From positions 433,403 through 497,402 of the forward strand of contig VSDK01015162.1 in assembly GCA_009767595.1 (NCBI GenBank): DNA of 64,000 bases, given 5' to 3'. Made by a program: the position numbers and the translations under genes. Positions 11,577 to 24,600 of this stretch are shown in pieces. Source of the stretch: Symbiodinium kawagutii (Eukaryota > Sar > Dinophyceae > Suessiales > Symbiodiniaceae). The notes beneath the pieces are model-generated. The model was not told the DNA's origin. It ran no database searches and saw nothing but the letters and a program-made list of their open reading frames with translations. The first letter of the stretch is position 1; each line of letters starts with the position of its first letter.

Positions 11577-12808
11577 CATTGCAAATTGGGTGTAGCGGTG
11601 CGAGCTCACTCTAGTTTTCAGGCTGGAGTAGATGCAGTGGTGGATATCGACATGACCCACCTCAGGCTGGACATCTCCCTCAAGATTGCCCATGATTGCT
11701 ACAAAGCATCTTTATTTTTCTGCCCTAAAGCAGCGTTCATGGGACTAGATTCCAGCAGTTCGCGCCCATTTATCTCCGGAGATCCAATCTTCGTCAAGAT
11801 TGCTAAAGAGGCAGTCATCAACTGAACTGATGGGACCAGGGCATGAATGGCATTGTATTTGTATGGCATTGTTCAAACCTTTCAGTTCCTCAAAGTTCGG
11901 ATGTTTGTTTCGGGCGGGGGATATGTTTCTGATATGTTTGGATTGTGCTAACCTGATGACGCATTTTCCAGCAGTGATTCCTATGAGGCCCATCTCTGAG
12001 GAACAACGAAAGCGAGGCAATGTTCGGGCGCCCTGGAAGTTTGCAGAGCGCGTCAGCTGAAAGAATCACAAGAATGTCAAAACCTGTGAAACCATATGAA
12101 ACTATGATAAACTATGCATTCTCAAAGTGCATTCTTATTCATTCTTCAATTATGTTTCTTTATTCGTTTTTTTGTCGTTCCATCCATTTCAAGCTTTGAG
12201 ACATTTGATTTGGCATAGACTGCCCTCCAAGTCTCGATACTGAAAGACTCGAATCCTTTCTTGTACCTTCACCCTGAAGTCCCTTCCCATCCTTTCCCGA
12301 GGCTTGTTGCATGTGCGAAAAGCCAGCTGGAGCGTGGAGCCGAGACCTAGAAATGCTGTGCTTTAAGATGTTGAAGCACTTTGAAGCACTTGTCAAAGTA
12401 AGAGATGTCAAATTGATGTGAAATTGATGTCAAATATGATTATATAGCCTTGCCAGAGCTTGCCAAGACTGTAGAGACGGAGTGGAACACAACAAACTTG
12501 ACGGATATCAATCTTGTTCCCTAAAACAGCTAGAGGTTGAAATCAGTTCGATGTCATGTACTGACCATATAAACGAATATGTTTATAAGTAGACGAATAG
12601 ACTATAAATGAACTATAGAAATGACTTGTAGGACGATTCGGAAGTTTTTCGGTTACCCATTTTGTGTCACAGTTGCAGGCGATGAACCACGTTTGCCCAG
12701 CTTGCCATGTCTGAGACCCCGGACAGCTCGTCACAATCATGGCATCATGGCATCTTTTAGATGCTAAAAGGAGTGGAAATGAGTGAAAGATGGAGGGGAA
12801 AAAGAGAA

Positions 12809-12811
<3 letters not shown>

Positions 12812-12834
<23 letters not shown>
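12812..12834. repeat. (GA)n microsatellite
   Basis: A pure GA run lies inside a wider purine tract (about 12780-12860) of AAAGAGAAAGAAAGAG type. Confidence 0.85.
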
Positions 12835-12839
<5 letters not shown>

Positions 12840-15800
12840 ATAGAAGAGAGACAGAGAGGGAATCAGCAATGTCCTTTGAGAGTTTTGAGACTCGGATGCA
12901 AGATCTCCATGGGTATTCAGTCTAGATGGTTTTAGATGCGGATAAAGAACCAGGGTGTGGCATCACATCTCTTTACCCCGAATCATCCAGGGCTTAAGTG
13001 GGCATTCGGGCATTCTGCCCCGTTGTGTCTCGTTGTGTTCCAGTAATGCGGGTACTTGTGTTTCTTATGTGCATTCAAAGTATGTGTATTGGGCATGCCC
13101 ATTTGAACATGAGATATAGGTTTCTTCAATTTAGAGGTGTGCAGTGAATGGACCCAGAATCACAAGAAGTGGGAAGCTGCAACTAGGTCACCTGAGTCAC
13201 AGGTTGGCCAGCATGTTTTTTCCTGTCTCGTTCACGCATGGAATCTGAGTACAGCCGTGAGTCAGACACGAGTGCCCCAATGTGTGATCATGTTCTGCCC
13301 ATGTGAAGGAACCTTAACAACCTCCCCCCTCAACCCCCAATACTTTGGCGTGTGATAACATCATCCCCCACCCACCCCAGTAATCTATTGCGCGTGTCTG
13401 AACGAGACAGGTCTTTCCACGTGTGGATGAGATTGTTTGAGATCATGACCTGCCACCGAGGCGAGCATCTGCTTTCCATGCGCAAAAAGCCTCAAAGAAA
13501 AACAGGGAGAGATCCCTTGCTGTCCATCTTGTGGAGATGCAGGGAGCCCATGGGAGCCTCTGAAGAGATCGGTGAAGGCTGTCACACCCCTTGGATGCTT
13601 TAGAAGGGGTGTGTAATTGGAAAGCTCAAAGTAGCCTAAATGGATCTTTGAGAACTCACAGAACTTTTCAGTTGTGGGTGGATGTGATTGTAATCAAGCA
13701 GTAGAACAGTCCACGTAGTCACGGGTTCAAATGCCGGACAGTGCAGCTTTGTTTGCATCGCTTCCATCAGATTTCATCAGGGACGGTGCATCCAGATTTG
13801 TCTTTGCGCTGCCCATTACCACCGCGGGATGCTTTGGCCCAGGTCCGTCGGAATGCTGAGCCTTTAAAACATTACCTGGCTGCGGGCGAGGCAAGTCCAT
13901 GCAAGTCCCATGTCATGATGGCCCAGGCACGTTGGTAGGATATATTTACATAGACATTTTTTTCATTCTTGAATATGTGTTATTTGTCAAATCCATGTTG
14001 ATTTCCCAGCACGTTACCCTGCATATTTTTTTCACAGAAAGCCGGCCTTTGGTCACCCTTTGCTCACACTGAAGCGCGTCCAATCTGCGATTTGACAACT
14101 GAGTCATATTGAGTCAAACTCACAAAAAGACTTGAGCTAAACGTTTGTCACCATCCAACCATCAATCCATAACCGCTGTTAAGTAACAATGCCATAAACA
14201 AGGGCCTAGATTTAAGCATTCTTATTCAATCTTATTTATAGGTGATTCTTATTCTACTATTTCTTCATTCTTTTAACATTCATTCTTATGTACTGTATGT
14301 ATACAAATTGTATTTTCACATATTTGTTCATTTATTTCATTCTTATGTCAACTCTGTTTTTTGTTTTCCCCATTTTTGACGTCACCTTCCAAGAGCCAGG
14401 CCTGGGATGCAGCCATGGGCCTCCATGGATTGGCCACCGAGGCCAGAAACCATGGAGCCTCCCGTGGAGTGCCAGCCCAGGGGTACCACTAAGAAGTTCT
14501 GCCGCAGTTGATGCAAACCAGTGACTAGCCTTTAGGCAGTACGTAGGATTTTATTTGTAATGGTTACCATTTAGATGAAATAGATAGTTCATTTGCTGAT
14601 TAGACCAAGAACGACGGTTGTGAATTGTGTGAATACTGCTGTCCGCCATTATTAACAAATACTGTAGACATCTACGGGCTATTGTGATGCAGGGTAACAT
14701 GTTGTGTGGCAAACAATGCGACAATACCATTGACCAGTTTAAAGATGTTTAAAGCAGTATTCAAGCAACTATCATTTGGAGGTTTGAAGCTGTGAATTGT
14801 AGCAGATATGCATCGGTAGTCACGGAGCACCCATGCTGCTTGGAGAGCAGGGAATGGATCACTGTGCCAGGTGCTGAGTGCACTGAGCACTGGAGCAGAG
14901 GCATTCACAACACGAGGCCCGGGGTCTGAAGGCGCACAGTTGGATCATGGAAAAGTATGACATCAGTATGATATTGTTTGACTATTCCTGCGATGAACAT
15001 GATGTCAATCATGTATAATCATGTCAATTATTGGGAGCAACCAGTGAAGGCGTTGTTTCAAGTCTTTGCACATTCTGGAGGTTTTACTAAATTCACAGAG
15101 TTATTCTGCCAGAGCAGAAGGTTTGGCAGGCACATTTGCGATGCAGCTCCACCGGCAAGTCACATGCACACAGATCATGCAAGTTCTCTCGCGAGGAGGT
15201 GCTTTTGTCACCAACTTTGACACCTCACCATCAAGTGCTCAGCAGTGCGGCGGCCCATTTACAATGCAGACGCCGCAATCGCATACACAAAAATCGCATT
15301 TTTGCATTCAAAAATCGCAAAGCCACACAGTTTGAATCATCCATATCATCGCAAGATGTGGACTTTTTTGAAACGCTTTGAATGTGGTTTGCACCGCAAA
15401 TCAGACCTTCAATGATTCAAAGGTAGACTATGGTCCATTGGCATGCTTGTATGTAGCTTGGTGTAATTTTTTGTTGGGACCATCTCTGTTTCTAAATCTT
15501 GTGGTTTTACCGGTGCTTTTAGTGACGTGAACTCACCTTGGTACGCTGTGCTGAAACATTTCAGCTGTGTCTCAACACCCAAAGAGCTGCCTTGTAATTT
15601 TTTGCTCTTTGCGTAGGTCAGAATACGACCAGAAACTCCGGCGTGCAATCTCCGGTCAGGCAGCAGCTGCCCTGCAGCCAGATCAGAATTTGATGACACG
15701 ATTTGATTCGCCCGATTCCAAACATTTTTTGAAGTTAGCCAAGCACGGGATTACAAAACACAACTCAATTGGAATGAGAGGGTCAGAGAGGAGAAAACGC

Positions 15801-16971
15801 AATACTTCAAGAATCCTCAAGACTGGCAGAAAACACCGATGCTGACGCACCGGCGATGCCAGGCACAGCTTCAAGTATCTAATGCCTGTTATTTGTGCAA
15901 AGCACCGAGCGCTGCATTCGATGTTGTCTGGAGCTCTGGTGTGCACAAAAAACAAGAGCCACTGCATCAAAAGGTCACGGTAGGTCTCCATGATTCTCCA
16001 TGGTGGCACTGCTCTGTTACGATAGTCATTTCTTTGCAGAAGCCAAAAAGGCCAGCTGGGGGTTCGGTGCGGATTCTAATACTTGGATTGGCCGTCGGAA
16101 AGCGTCACAAGATATTGCAGTGTTGCAAAGTGTTGCTTAGGCTTGTAGCAAGTGTGCGGTCTCTGTTTGTTGCGCGTGCATCAGTTGGTTGCTTAGCACT
16201 CAGGTTGTCGAGACAGCAGCTTTTGTGGAACTTTTACGACAACGACATGATGTGTATTCGAGTATCCTTAGCAACAAAACGGTGAAATATGAGGGAATCA
16301 GGGAATCTGCAGTTTGCTTGAGGTCCATGTATGGACAACCCCATCCATTTCAGAGATCAAGAAAATGGTTATTTGACAAAGGTGCAAGTGATGCAATTGT
16401 ACCTGGAGCCTATGAAACGTTTTATACAACGCTTGACATGCAAGAACAGGTGTTGGAGAACTGTTGGAGTGTTCATTGTAGCTTCATTGATTCATTTTCG
16501 GGGCTTGTTGGTGCTTGGTGGCATTTGCAGGAAAGCTTGTCCCCGAGATTCTGCATCAACTGTCAGATTTTCCATCAAGGTTTACTAAGTTAAACGACAG
16601 GACTGTACCAAGTCGGACCCTAGAAATCCATAGACATCCCTAGACCCTGGACAGTTTGACCGAATTCCTCTGACCCGAGGAACAGGACTGGGTGATGATC
16701 CATGCTGCCATGGATGCCCAGTTGTGCAAACGAGTTTGAAGAGCGGGAGGGGTTCAGGATGTTCAGGGGTCCCTGAGTCTTTCCATTGTGTTTGGCAACA
16801 TGTTGGGTGCAAATCACGAAAGCTGCGTTCAGCAGCTCGAGTTTGGGTAGCGTTAGCTAGTTCTTACCTTTTGGGGGTTCGGGGGGACGGTCAGCAGGCC
16901 AACAACGTGAATCTCACGCAAAACAAAACCCTCAAAAAAACACATTTTCTCGCATAAATAGATTTTTTCCA

Positions 16972-17240
16972 ATGCATGTCTTACCAAACAAATTCTTACC
17001 AACATATTCTCTTACCAAACCGATTCTTAGCAATTATTACCAAAACATATTTTCTTACCAAACCGATTCTTGCCAAACAGAATCCTACCAACACACATTT
17101 TCTTACCAAACAGATCTTTCCCAACACATTTTCTTACCAAACCCATTCTTGCCAAACAAGATGCGACCAACACATTTTCTTACTAAACAGAATCCCACCA
17201 ATACATTTTGTGACCAATCAGATTCTTACCAACCCATCTT
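16972..17240. repeat. Diverged A/C-rich tandem repeat
   Basis: The words ACATTTTCTTACCAAAC and CGATTCTTGCCAAACAG recur at about 17045, 17091, 17125 and 17170 with uneven spacing of roughly 34-48 bases. Earlier, more degenerate copies start near 16972. The open frames across it (poly Asn/Gln/Ser/Tyr) are compositional. Confidence 0.75.
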
Positions 17241-17679
17241 TTCCCAACTTCGTTACCCCTTCTTTGACAACCCGGCAGCTTTCGTTCACCCCCCTTGGAT
17301 CTCAAGTGTTCAATCTAGAATCTTGCACAATTTTGCAGAAGAATAGTCACCCGACTTCGTCTTTGCGTTTTTTTTTGCCTTGCAGTATTGACAATGGCAC
17401 GTTGGTTTTGGCATCCTTTTGTTTCCAAAGTTGAAGCTGAGACAGATTGAAAATTCAGAGCCCTGCATCAGAAGCCATGCTGCAGATCTTGGGAGCAGCC
17501 CCTTATGAGAGCCCTTATCGGAGCCCTTAGCCCTTTCTTTTAGCCTTGCTTCGCACTTCAATGGCATGGGGAGTTCAACTTTGTGAAAACTGCTGTGAGG
17601 CCCTGGTTGTGGAGACCGGGAGGTACTCAACGCCCAAATCCTCAGTGAGACGAAGATAAAAGATGGAAAGACGATGAAC

Positions 17680-17860
17680 AGAGGAAAAAAAGGAAGAAAA
17701 AAAGGAAGAAAAAAAGAAGAAAGAAAAGGAAGAAAAAAAGGAAGAAAGAAAAGGAAGAAAGAAAAGGAAGGAAAAAAAGGAAGAAACAAAAGGAAGAAAA
17801 AACAGGAAAAAAAAAGGAAGAACATGGATGGAAAGGGATGGAAAGGGATGGAAAGATGGT
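17680..17860. repeat. Purine tract of GGAAGAAA units
   Basis: The + strand is almost wholly A and G (AAAAAGGAAGAAAAAAAGGA-like units), ending in three copies of GGATGGAAAG. Open frames on both strands (Lys/Arg-rich or Phe/Ser-rich) are compositional. Confidence 0.85.
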
Positions 17861-19298
17861 GACAAGGATCAGAAGATGAAGAAACAGAAAGAAAGGAAGA
17901 AAAAGACAAACGTGCAGCATGAGATGAAAAAGACGAGAACAGTTACGTTCCAGAAAGCTCTGCCCTTGACGAGATCTGCCAAGGCCTCAGCAGTTCGCTT
18001 TCACCGCAACGCAGAACAGATCTCCAGCTCCGTTTGGAGCTCAACGTGGCCGTCACAACTCGCAGCAATTTGTGGCTCGCTGGGACTCCAATTTGGACGA
18101 TGAGTCGATTGGATTTTTGGAAAACTCATTGGATTTGGTGCTGCCAAATGTTGCCAAGTAGTTGCCAAGTTGTAGCCATACGAGGTCATCTCATGGGCCC
18201 ACAGAACCCATCTGAAACAGAACTTAGTTGGTATATCATGCTAGGCCGTGAAATCCCTGGCGCTACTTCAGAGGGATTCATTTTTGGGGTATGGGTTTGA
18301 CTTCCGAAATCACCGAGGCTGCACAACTTTTGGACGGGCTTTGGCTTTTGGGCCAGGCTCGCACGGATGGGAATGACGTAGATTGGACCAACTGCTTATG
18401 GATCTCAAAGACATGAGTCATTTTGTCTAGTGTATCATCTATTATCAATTCATCTTTCCCTACGAAGAAAATGGTGATGATTCCGGCAACGGACGGATTT
18501 GCACAAATTAAGTCAATGTAACAAAAGTGTTGGGATTAGATAGAAGTGAGTTGCAACTCTGATTTTGACTCATTGCAGTAGTGACACATAGTCACACAGT
18601 GACAGTTTGCATTTTTGCTGTACAATTTTGAGAATGCAAATGTACAATTGGGCTTTGCATTTTGAAGCAACCTCGGAAGTTTCAATTCTGAGCTGCAGGG
18701 CTTGTTCAATGAGAGCACAGGCTTGGAACGCACACAGCGTGGCACATTGCAGTTTTGCAAATTCGAAATGTACCACTTGCATTTCCACATGATGGCACTT
18801 CCTGCAGTAGCCCAACAGGCGTCACACAGTGAACTTGCTTTGACTGCATTGGAAGTCTCAAACTTGCCAAGAATATATAATCAGAAATGTTTTTTTCATG
18901 ATTTTTATTTTTCTTCAGATTCTTGATGTGTATCTCAGATGACAAGCAAACTCAAAATAACTCAAAGCTCCACTCGCGGACACCAAGACTTGCAGCTTGT
19001 GGCTGCGGTTTGCAGCTCGTGACGTCCCAAGTGCTGCAGGCTCCCAGCAAGCAGCGCCTCCAGCGGAGTCACATTTGCTTCAGCCCTGGAGTGCATCGTG
19101 CCGCTCTGTTTATCGGTTTGAGAATTGATGAGATACATCATGTATGAATATGTATTTGAATATGTATGATACATGAGTTGATGTCATTTGATGTCCCTTC
19201 TGAACCCGTCTCATGGTTTTCTGCTGCAACAGCTCCCGATGCTTCTAGAAAGGATATAGCTTTGCACATCGAAGAGCTCCCATTGCCGGGTTCAGTAT

Positions 19299-19340
19299 GT
19301 GCTTTCTATGTGCTTTCTATGTGCTTTCTATGTGCTTTCT
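19299..19340. repeat. 11-bp tandem repeat
   Basis: The unit TGTGCTTTCTA repeats about four times with no change until the last copy. Confidence 0.85.
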
Positions 19341-19362
19341 TCTCATTTCTTTTTCTTGAGTT

Positions 19363-19375
19363 GCCATTTTGGCTC
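19363..19375 (+). other. 13-nt match to the dinoflagellate spliced leader
   Basis: GCCATTTTGGCTC is identical to an internal 13-nt run of the conserved dinoflagellate spliced leader, followed by TTG where the leader has AAG. By chance such a 13-mer is expected in well under 1% of windows this size. No gene is recognised downstream, so it may be a relic of an inserted mRNA copy. Confidence 0.35.
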
Positions 19376-21680
19376 TTGCAAATGCGCTTAGTCAATGCTC
19401 AGAGATATTTTTGTAAAGTTCTGAGCCCGGTCCCTTGGCAACATTTAAAGAGATTTGATGCGGCAGGGACAGGTGACAAATGCAGAGGCATTTAAAGGTT
19501 GCATCTTTGCAAAGGTGATTCTACTTGATTTCATGCGTGAGGTTCGAGTTTTGCGAGCTAAATGGCCAGCACAGCCTCTGCGCATGTATTTGTCAACGGA
19601 AGATGGCCACTTGCCTGCACCGAATGACACAGCGTGATCATGCCATGCAATGATTTTCCACAGGCGACATCAAGGGATGGTGCAATTTGTTAGTGGCGAA
19701 GGTTCTTGCGCTTAGAGATATCCCGAGTCACTATGCCACTAAGGTCCTCACAAATGGTGAGTTTCACTTTGGAGGTTGACAGCTCACCTACAGCGGATGA
19801 TGCAGTGCTTCTAGCTGCTTGGCTGAGGACTTTTGTGTAACAGAGGCGAGTACAGTAAGCCAAAAATGCTGAAAACAAAGTGCTTTCAAGTCTCGGCAAC
19901 CGTGTCAGTCCGTGTGTGCTCGTAGTTTGTTCTTGGAAGAGACAACTCAGATGACAGATGGAAGAGAAGGCATGTGGCAATTGTCTTGAAGTTAATGAAC
20001 ATTTGAACTTCGCATACGCTCAAGCCCAATACTCAAACCAAGCCCGCACTATGTTGAAGCCCAGGTCAAGAGTACATTTTTGGAGTTTGGAGAAGCTTGA
20101 CCGGAGAATACCGGAGACCATATTCGTGGGATCCGATCTTTTGGACCGAGGGCGATGTCAAAAGTCGATCTGTGACAACATAGCAGAAGGCAATAGCACT
20201 GTATTTGTGCATGCGCGACAACTCAGCACTGCAAGGGCAACAGTAAAAGCAAATGCTATTTGAAGTTGCAACAATTCAAGTTGGTCATCGGAACTGCGAA
20301 ACGACTGATTTCACAGACTTGAGATTGAATATGATGAGACTGAGCCACTGAACAGGAGGATGAAAAAGAAATATCATTTGGCAAGATCAGTTTTTGGCTT
20401 GATAACAATGCACCGTGCGAACTTACCAGGCGCGTTGCACAGTTTTGCGCCTAAGGGCATTTTTTCAGAGACGGTTGTTTGATTGCTTGCCATCATTCAA
20501 GGATGGTCTCAGCCTGCAAAAGCGTGCCTGGGCAAGCATTGTTGGTGCATGATGATCAACACATGACATGTAGAATGGATTTAATCACATACATTCTACT
20601 ACAGCATTATGATGGTTGCTTGTGGTTCAGCAAGGAAGCAACACATTGCCTTAGAAACTGTGATTTGTTTCCATACAGGATGCAGTTGTTGTTAATCATG
20701 GCCGCAGTTGCTTGACTTCTTCGGTAAAGGCACAAATAGAAGCAGCTGAATCTGTTCACAGTACCCGTAGCTACGTTACAACACTGTTGGACATTCCAAG
20801 TAGCACAGCCCTTCGGCTTAGGATTCCGCCAGATCCGGAAGGCGATCCTCATGGGTCCGTTGGAAGTTTGGTAAAAAGGGCTGAAATTGGCGAAACAAAA
20901 AGAACGAAGAAGAAAGGAGAAGAAATATATAGAAATATGATGAAATATGTAATTCTTCATATAACAGAAATATGTACTTCTTCACCTAACTTGAAGATGG
21001 AGAAGATGATAACTTGAAAGAGCAAGAAAGAATATTTTGAAGAACTTCTGAAGGAACTTCATCGGAGAATCGTGAACCTTTGAAGAACATCTTGAATGAA
21101 ATTGAATCAAAGTCTTGGAAAGGAAAACGACATAAGACAACTTGTACGTTACTTCGGACTTGACCCTTTTGCGATCGGCATCACTAATCGGGTCTTTGCC
21201 AGGCTTCAACTGATCCCATCTTCGACAAGGATTCCTACTACCAAATCTACGAGCCAGGCAAGGCGGCAAGGGTTTCAACAAGAATCCCAATCATTGGCTA
21301 TGGATTCTTGTAGTTCATCTGGCTTGCGCACAACAAGTTTTGACCCACCACCCTTGGCTATGCACATGATTGAATTCTCAATGCTTTTGAACTGATGAAA
21401 GACGACTGACATGACACTATAATAAATCATAATATATGATAATGAATCCGTATTGTTCTTCTACTGCTATCAAGGATATGATATGGCATGATGTGGCCTG
21501 TTTGTAGATGTGTTTGGCAACTGCAAGCTGGCAATGCACTTGCCTTGTGGCAAGTTTCCGATGATGTTTGAGGTGTTGACAAGATCGATCTGCGGGACCC
21601 CCGGAAGAACATGGAGGACATCACGTCTAGATCCAGCAGAAGGATTCAGAGATGCACATGGCAGAGCTTGAGGGTAACAG

Positions 21681-24600
21681 TCCGACCAACGACCTGAGGA
21701 CATTGAGATATCTGAAATGAAGGACTCGAGTTCAGAGGGAAGGAAGGACTCGAAGGACTCTGAAACTCCACAGGCGAAAGCTCGCAAATTTGGTGATTAC
21801 GATGCTCAGAGTCATTTTCCAACTTCACAGTACTTCACAGTATCCAAATTGCGGAGTTGGTTGCCGGGAAATGGCTGGAAGATGCTGGAAGCTGCTGGAA
21901 GCTCATCAGCAAAAGTTGATATCATATTTCTGGATACAAAAACTTTTGCATACAACAGCTAAGGCCTGTTTTTGGCTGAAATTCTTAAACACCCGTTGCA
22001 CTTTGGGCTGGATACAGGTTGAAGAGAAAGCCGAAAGAATCAAGGTGCAAACATGTGCAAATATGCGCAAATATGTGCCATCACGAGAGTTCGAAACGAT
22101 GGCCCATGGTGTCCCCACTGGCACTCACGAGACAAATCATAGCAGAAATTCACTGCGCCACTGCCGCTGAAAGCCTGGCACCCAGCCCTCGAACCTGTGG
22201 ACTCTTTTGGTAGGGCAAGCGGGAGAAGCCGAAGACCACGGTGATGTTGAGGAACTTGCCAAACAACTACACTAGGCCGCAGCCATGGGATCCAGGGTGC
22301 AGGGATGGGCTAAACAGTTTGGATTTGAATAGATCAAGATGTTTCCAAGTACTTGAACAAATTTCACAGCCCATGCTATGCGCTCTCATACATATTAAAG
22401 TCAGTTTCTCCTAAGGTTTTATTGGCTTGGCCATTCCGGGTTGCTGCTTTGCGAATGTTCGATACTTCCGGACTTGTTCAACGCTTCATGTTCAGCGCTC
22501 AATGTTTAATTGGGAGATGACACTGAAGTGAACAGTATCAGTTTCCCCCAAGTCTTGACCCGTTGCAAGGGAGGACAATTTGAGGAACACCATGAGGATG
22601 TGATGTCATCGAGTCAAACGAACCTTCCATGAGACATCATTCCAGTGCCTTTTGTGGCTTTAAGTTCGTGATTGAATTGCTATGAATTGCTATGAATTGC
22701 TTGAGTGCTTGAGAGGTCCATGCTGCTGCAATTGCTGAATGAGCAAGGCTTCCTTGGGAACCTTGACCGTTGAGATTGGTACCTTGCAAAGCTAGTAAAC
22801 CCTTTCAGGTAACCCAAGCGTTGCGTCAGCTCGCCACCAAGTACACAATTTAAACTTGCGCTTGGCAGTTCCACTCCACATCGTGGTCATTAAACCAGCC
22901 AATTTAGCAAACTGCTCCAATCCACAACTCATTTCATTCAGGAGCTTCGTATCAATGCTCCCAGCTGGGACCATCTTAATTCAAAGCCAGACTGTCCAGT
23001 ATCCATTTGACCGTGCTAGCCACAGGGTGCATGGGATCAGATACAAGCGCAAATTATAACAGATTGCCTGTTTTGAGAATTGTGTGATCAAATTTGTTCA
23101 AAGGTCTTGCTCATTGGGATTGGGTTCAGAAACGCTATTGCCAAGATGTCTACAAGATGGAGATAGATCAAAGATTATCATTGGGCATTCCTCCAGACTT
23201 CTTTGCTGCAAGGAGTTCTCCACGTTTTTAAATTGCAGCATACTGAAAGTGTGACAACCTCCTCAAGAGGTACTGTTCTGGAGAGCTGAATTCCTTAAAT
23301 GTGGGTAGATGTCGCTTACTATTACTTTTGATATCTTATTATGCGCTGCTCCTTTGTACTCTCTTGAAATTGCCGAATCTATTGCTTGAATTGCCAAATT
23401 TACCATATTCGGCCATCTTCAATATGATCTCGACCAATGCGCAGGCAGTTCTTGCACTCTGACTCCAGTTGCAAAACTCTCTTGCTTTTTTTGGCAGGAA
23501 AGAAAACAATCTGCAAGTCTTTCCAGTGCTATGGTCCAATTACTGTTGTGTCATTTTACCAAAGTGAATAGGTTCCACGCCGAGTTCATGAAGCTTCGTT
23601 CCTTGTGCATTTTATATCTTTCGATCTGTCTAATAGAATCTAAGCTTGATGAATTTGAGCTTCTCGCAGCATTTCGCTGCTCCATTTCGCTGCTTCGATT
23701 CATAAGGAAATACGATTTCTTCTATTTGCCAATGGACTTCGACCGCAAAGCCAACTTGGGCTATGCCTTCGTCAACCTGGTCAGCGCGGACAGCCATGCC
23801 ACTGCATACCACTGCCAACAGTTTTCCTATTGTATTTAAATGATTTTCAATGATTTTCAATGTATCCTTTTGTTAATATTTCTACTTCATGTGGATTTCA
23901 ATGTATTTCATTGGGTTGGATTTGCTCGGTTGGCATTCAGTCTGATGTTTCACATGTGTTGATTTGTCATGCTATGATATGACTTATTCGACGCTCATCT
24001 GACAAATCGTGCTTAGGTCATCATGTTTGCTGTCATGGACGTTCTTAGACAGAATCACAATACGTCATGGTGTACGACATATCGTATTGCAACCAAGTTT
24101 TATACCCGCACAGCACAAGGGGGTGGTGGAAGTTTCTAGGATAGGAAGCCTATAGGAGGAGGCTGAGGTGCGTGGATGGAGCGCACTGAAAGAGGCGCAG
24201 CGCGGTTAATTTGAAAAATCTTGAGTCATCTTGAATCTATTTGATCTATTTTGTTTGTACTCTGTGTATTTTCTGGCTGTCTCTCAGAGACAGCCTGTCT
24301 CTTTCTATCGACCTATCGACCTACCATGACCTACCTCTCTATCCATTGACACAGTCATCTACTTCAGTATTCGCCAATCCATGGATTCGCCCCTTATCTA
24401 GCTAGCTAGGTTGCCAGCTAGCAGTCTACCGCGGTAATGCAACTATCGACCCATCCAAATGTCTGGGGGGCGTCTATGAGTCTACAGTTTGGTAGTGTTT
24501 GATATCTACAATGTAATAACGCACCATGTTTCAATGTGTTACTTATACTTGTCAGTATCACGTCTTTATATTTGCAGACTCCGGTGGTCTCTGTCTCTGT

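Larger units (their letters stand above)
9782..16970. other. Long gene-poor stretch with isolated exon-like fragments
   Basis: No complete gene is visible. Exon-like fragments occur near 10977-11055, 13735-13935 and 14370-14506, but their reading frames are not unique or no partner exons could be joined. The rest contains small repeats (11-bp array at 11522, GA run at 12812) and an AT run near 11270-11290. Confidence 0.45.
17870..21680. other. Gene-poor stretch upstream of Mei2-like copy A
   Basis: No exon can be supported. It holds an 11-bp repeat near 19299, a spliced-leader-like 13-mer at 19363 and an AT-rich section near 20930-21010. Further 5' exons of copy A may lie at its right end. 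Confidence 0.4.

Noticed and set aside
13735-13935. Exon-like segment (for example PPRDALAQVRRNAEPLKHYL)
   Set aside because: A second + frame over the same bases (DGASRFVFALPITTAGCFGP) is equally plausible, and no partner exon or unique splice sites decide between them.
14370-14506. GC-richer segment with exon-like frames (for example PETMEPPVECQPRGTTKKFC)
   Set aside because: Three + frames are open over much of it and no neighbouring exon could be joined.
17310-17909. 199-codon minus-strand frame rich in Phe, Leu and Ser
   Set aside because: It is the reverse of the purine tract; composition alone keeps it open.
20712-21395. Open frames before copy A (20712-21017 and 21096-21395)
   Set aside because: They contain low-complexity stretches, no motif, and no AG|G acceptor in phase with the copy A exons.
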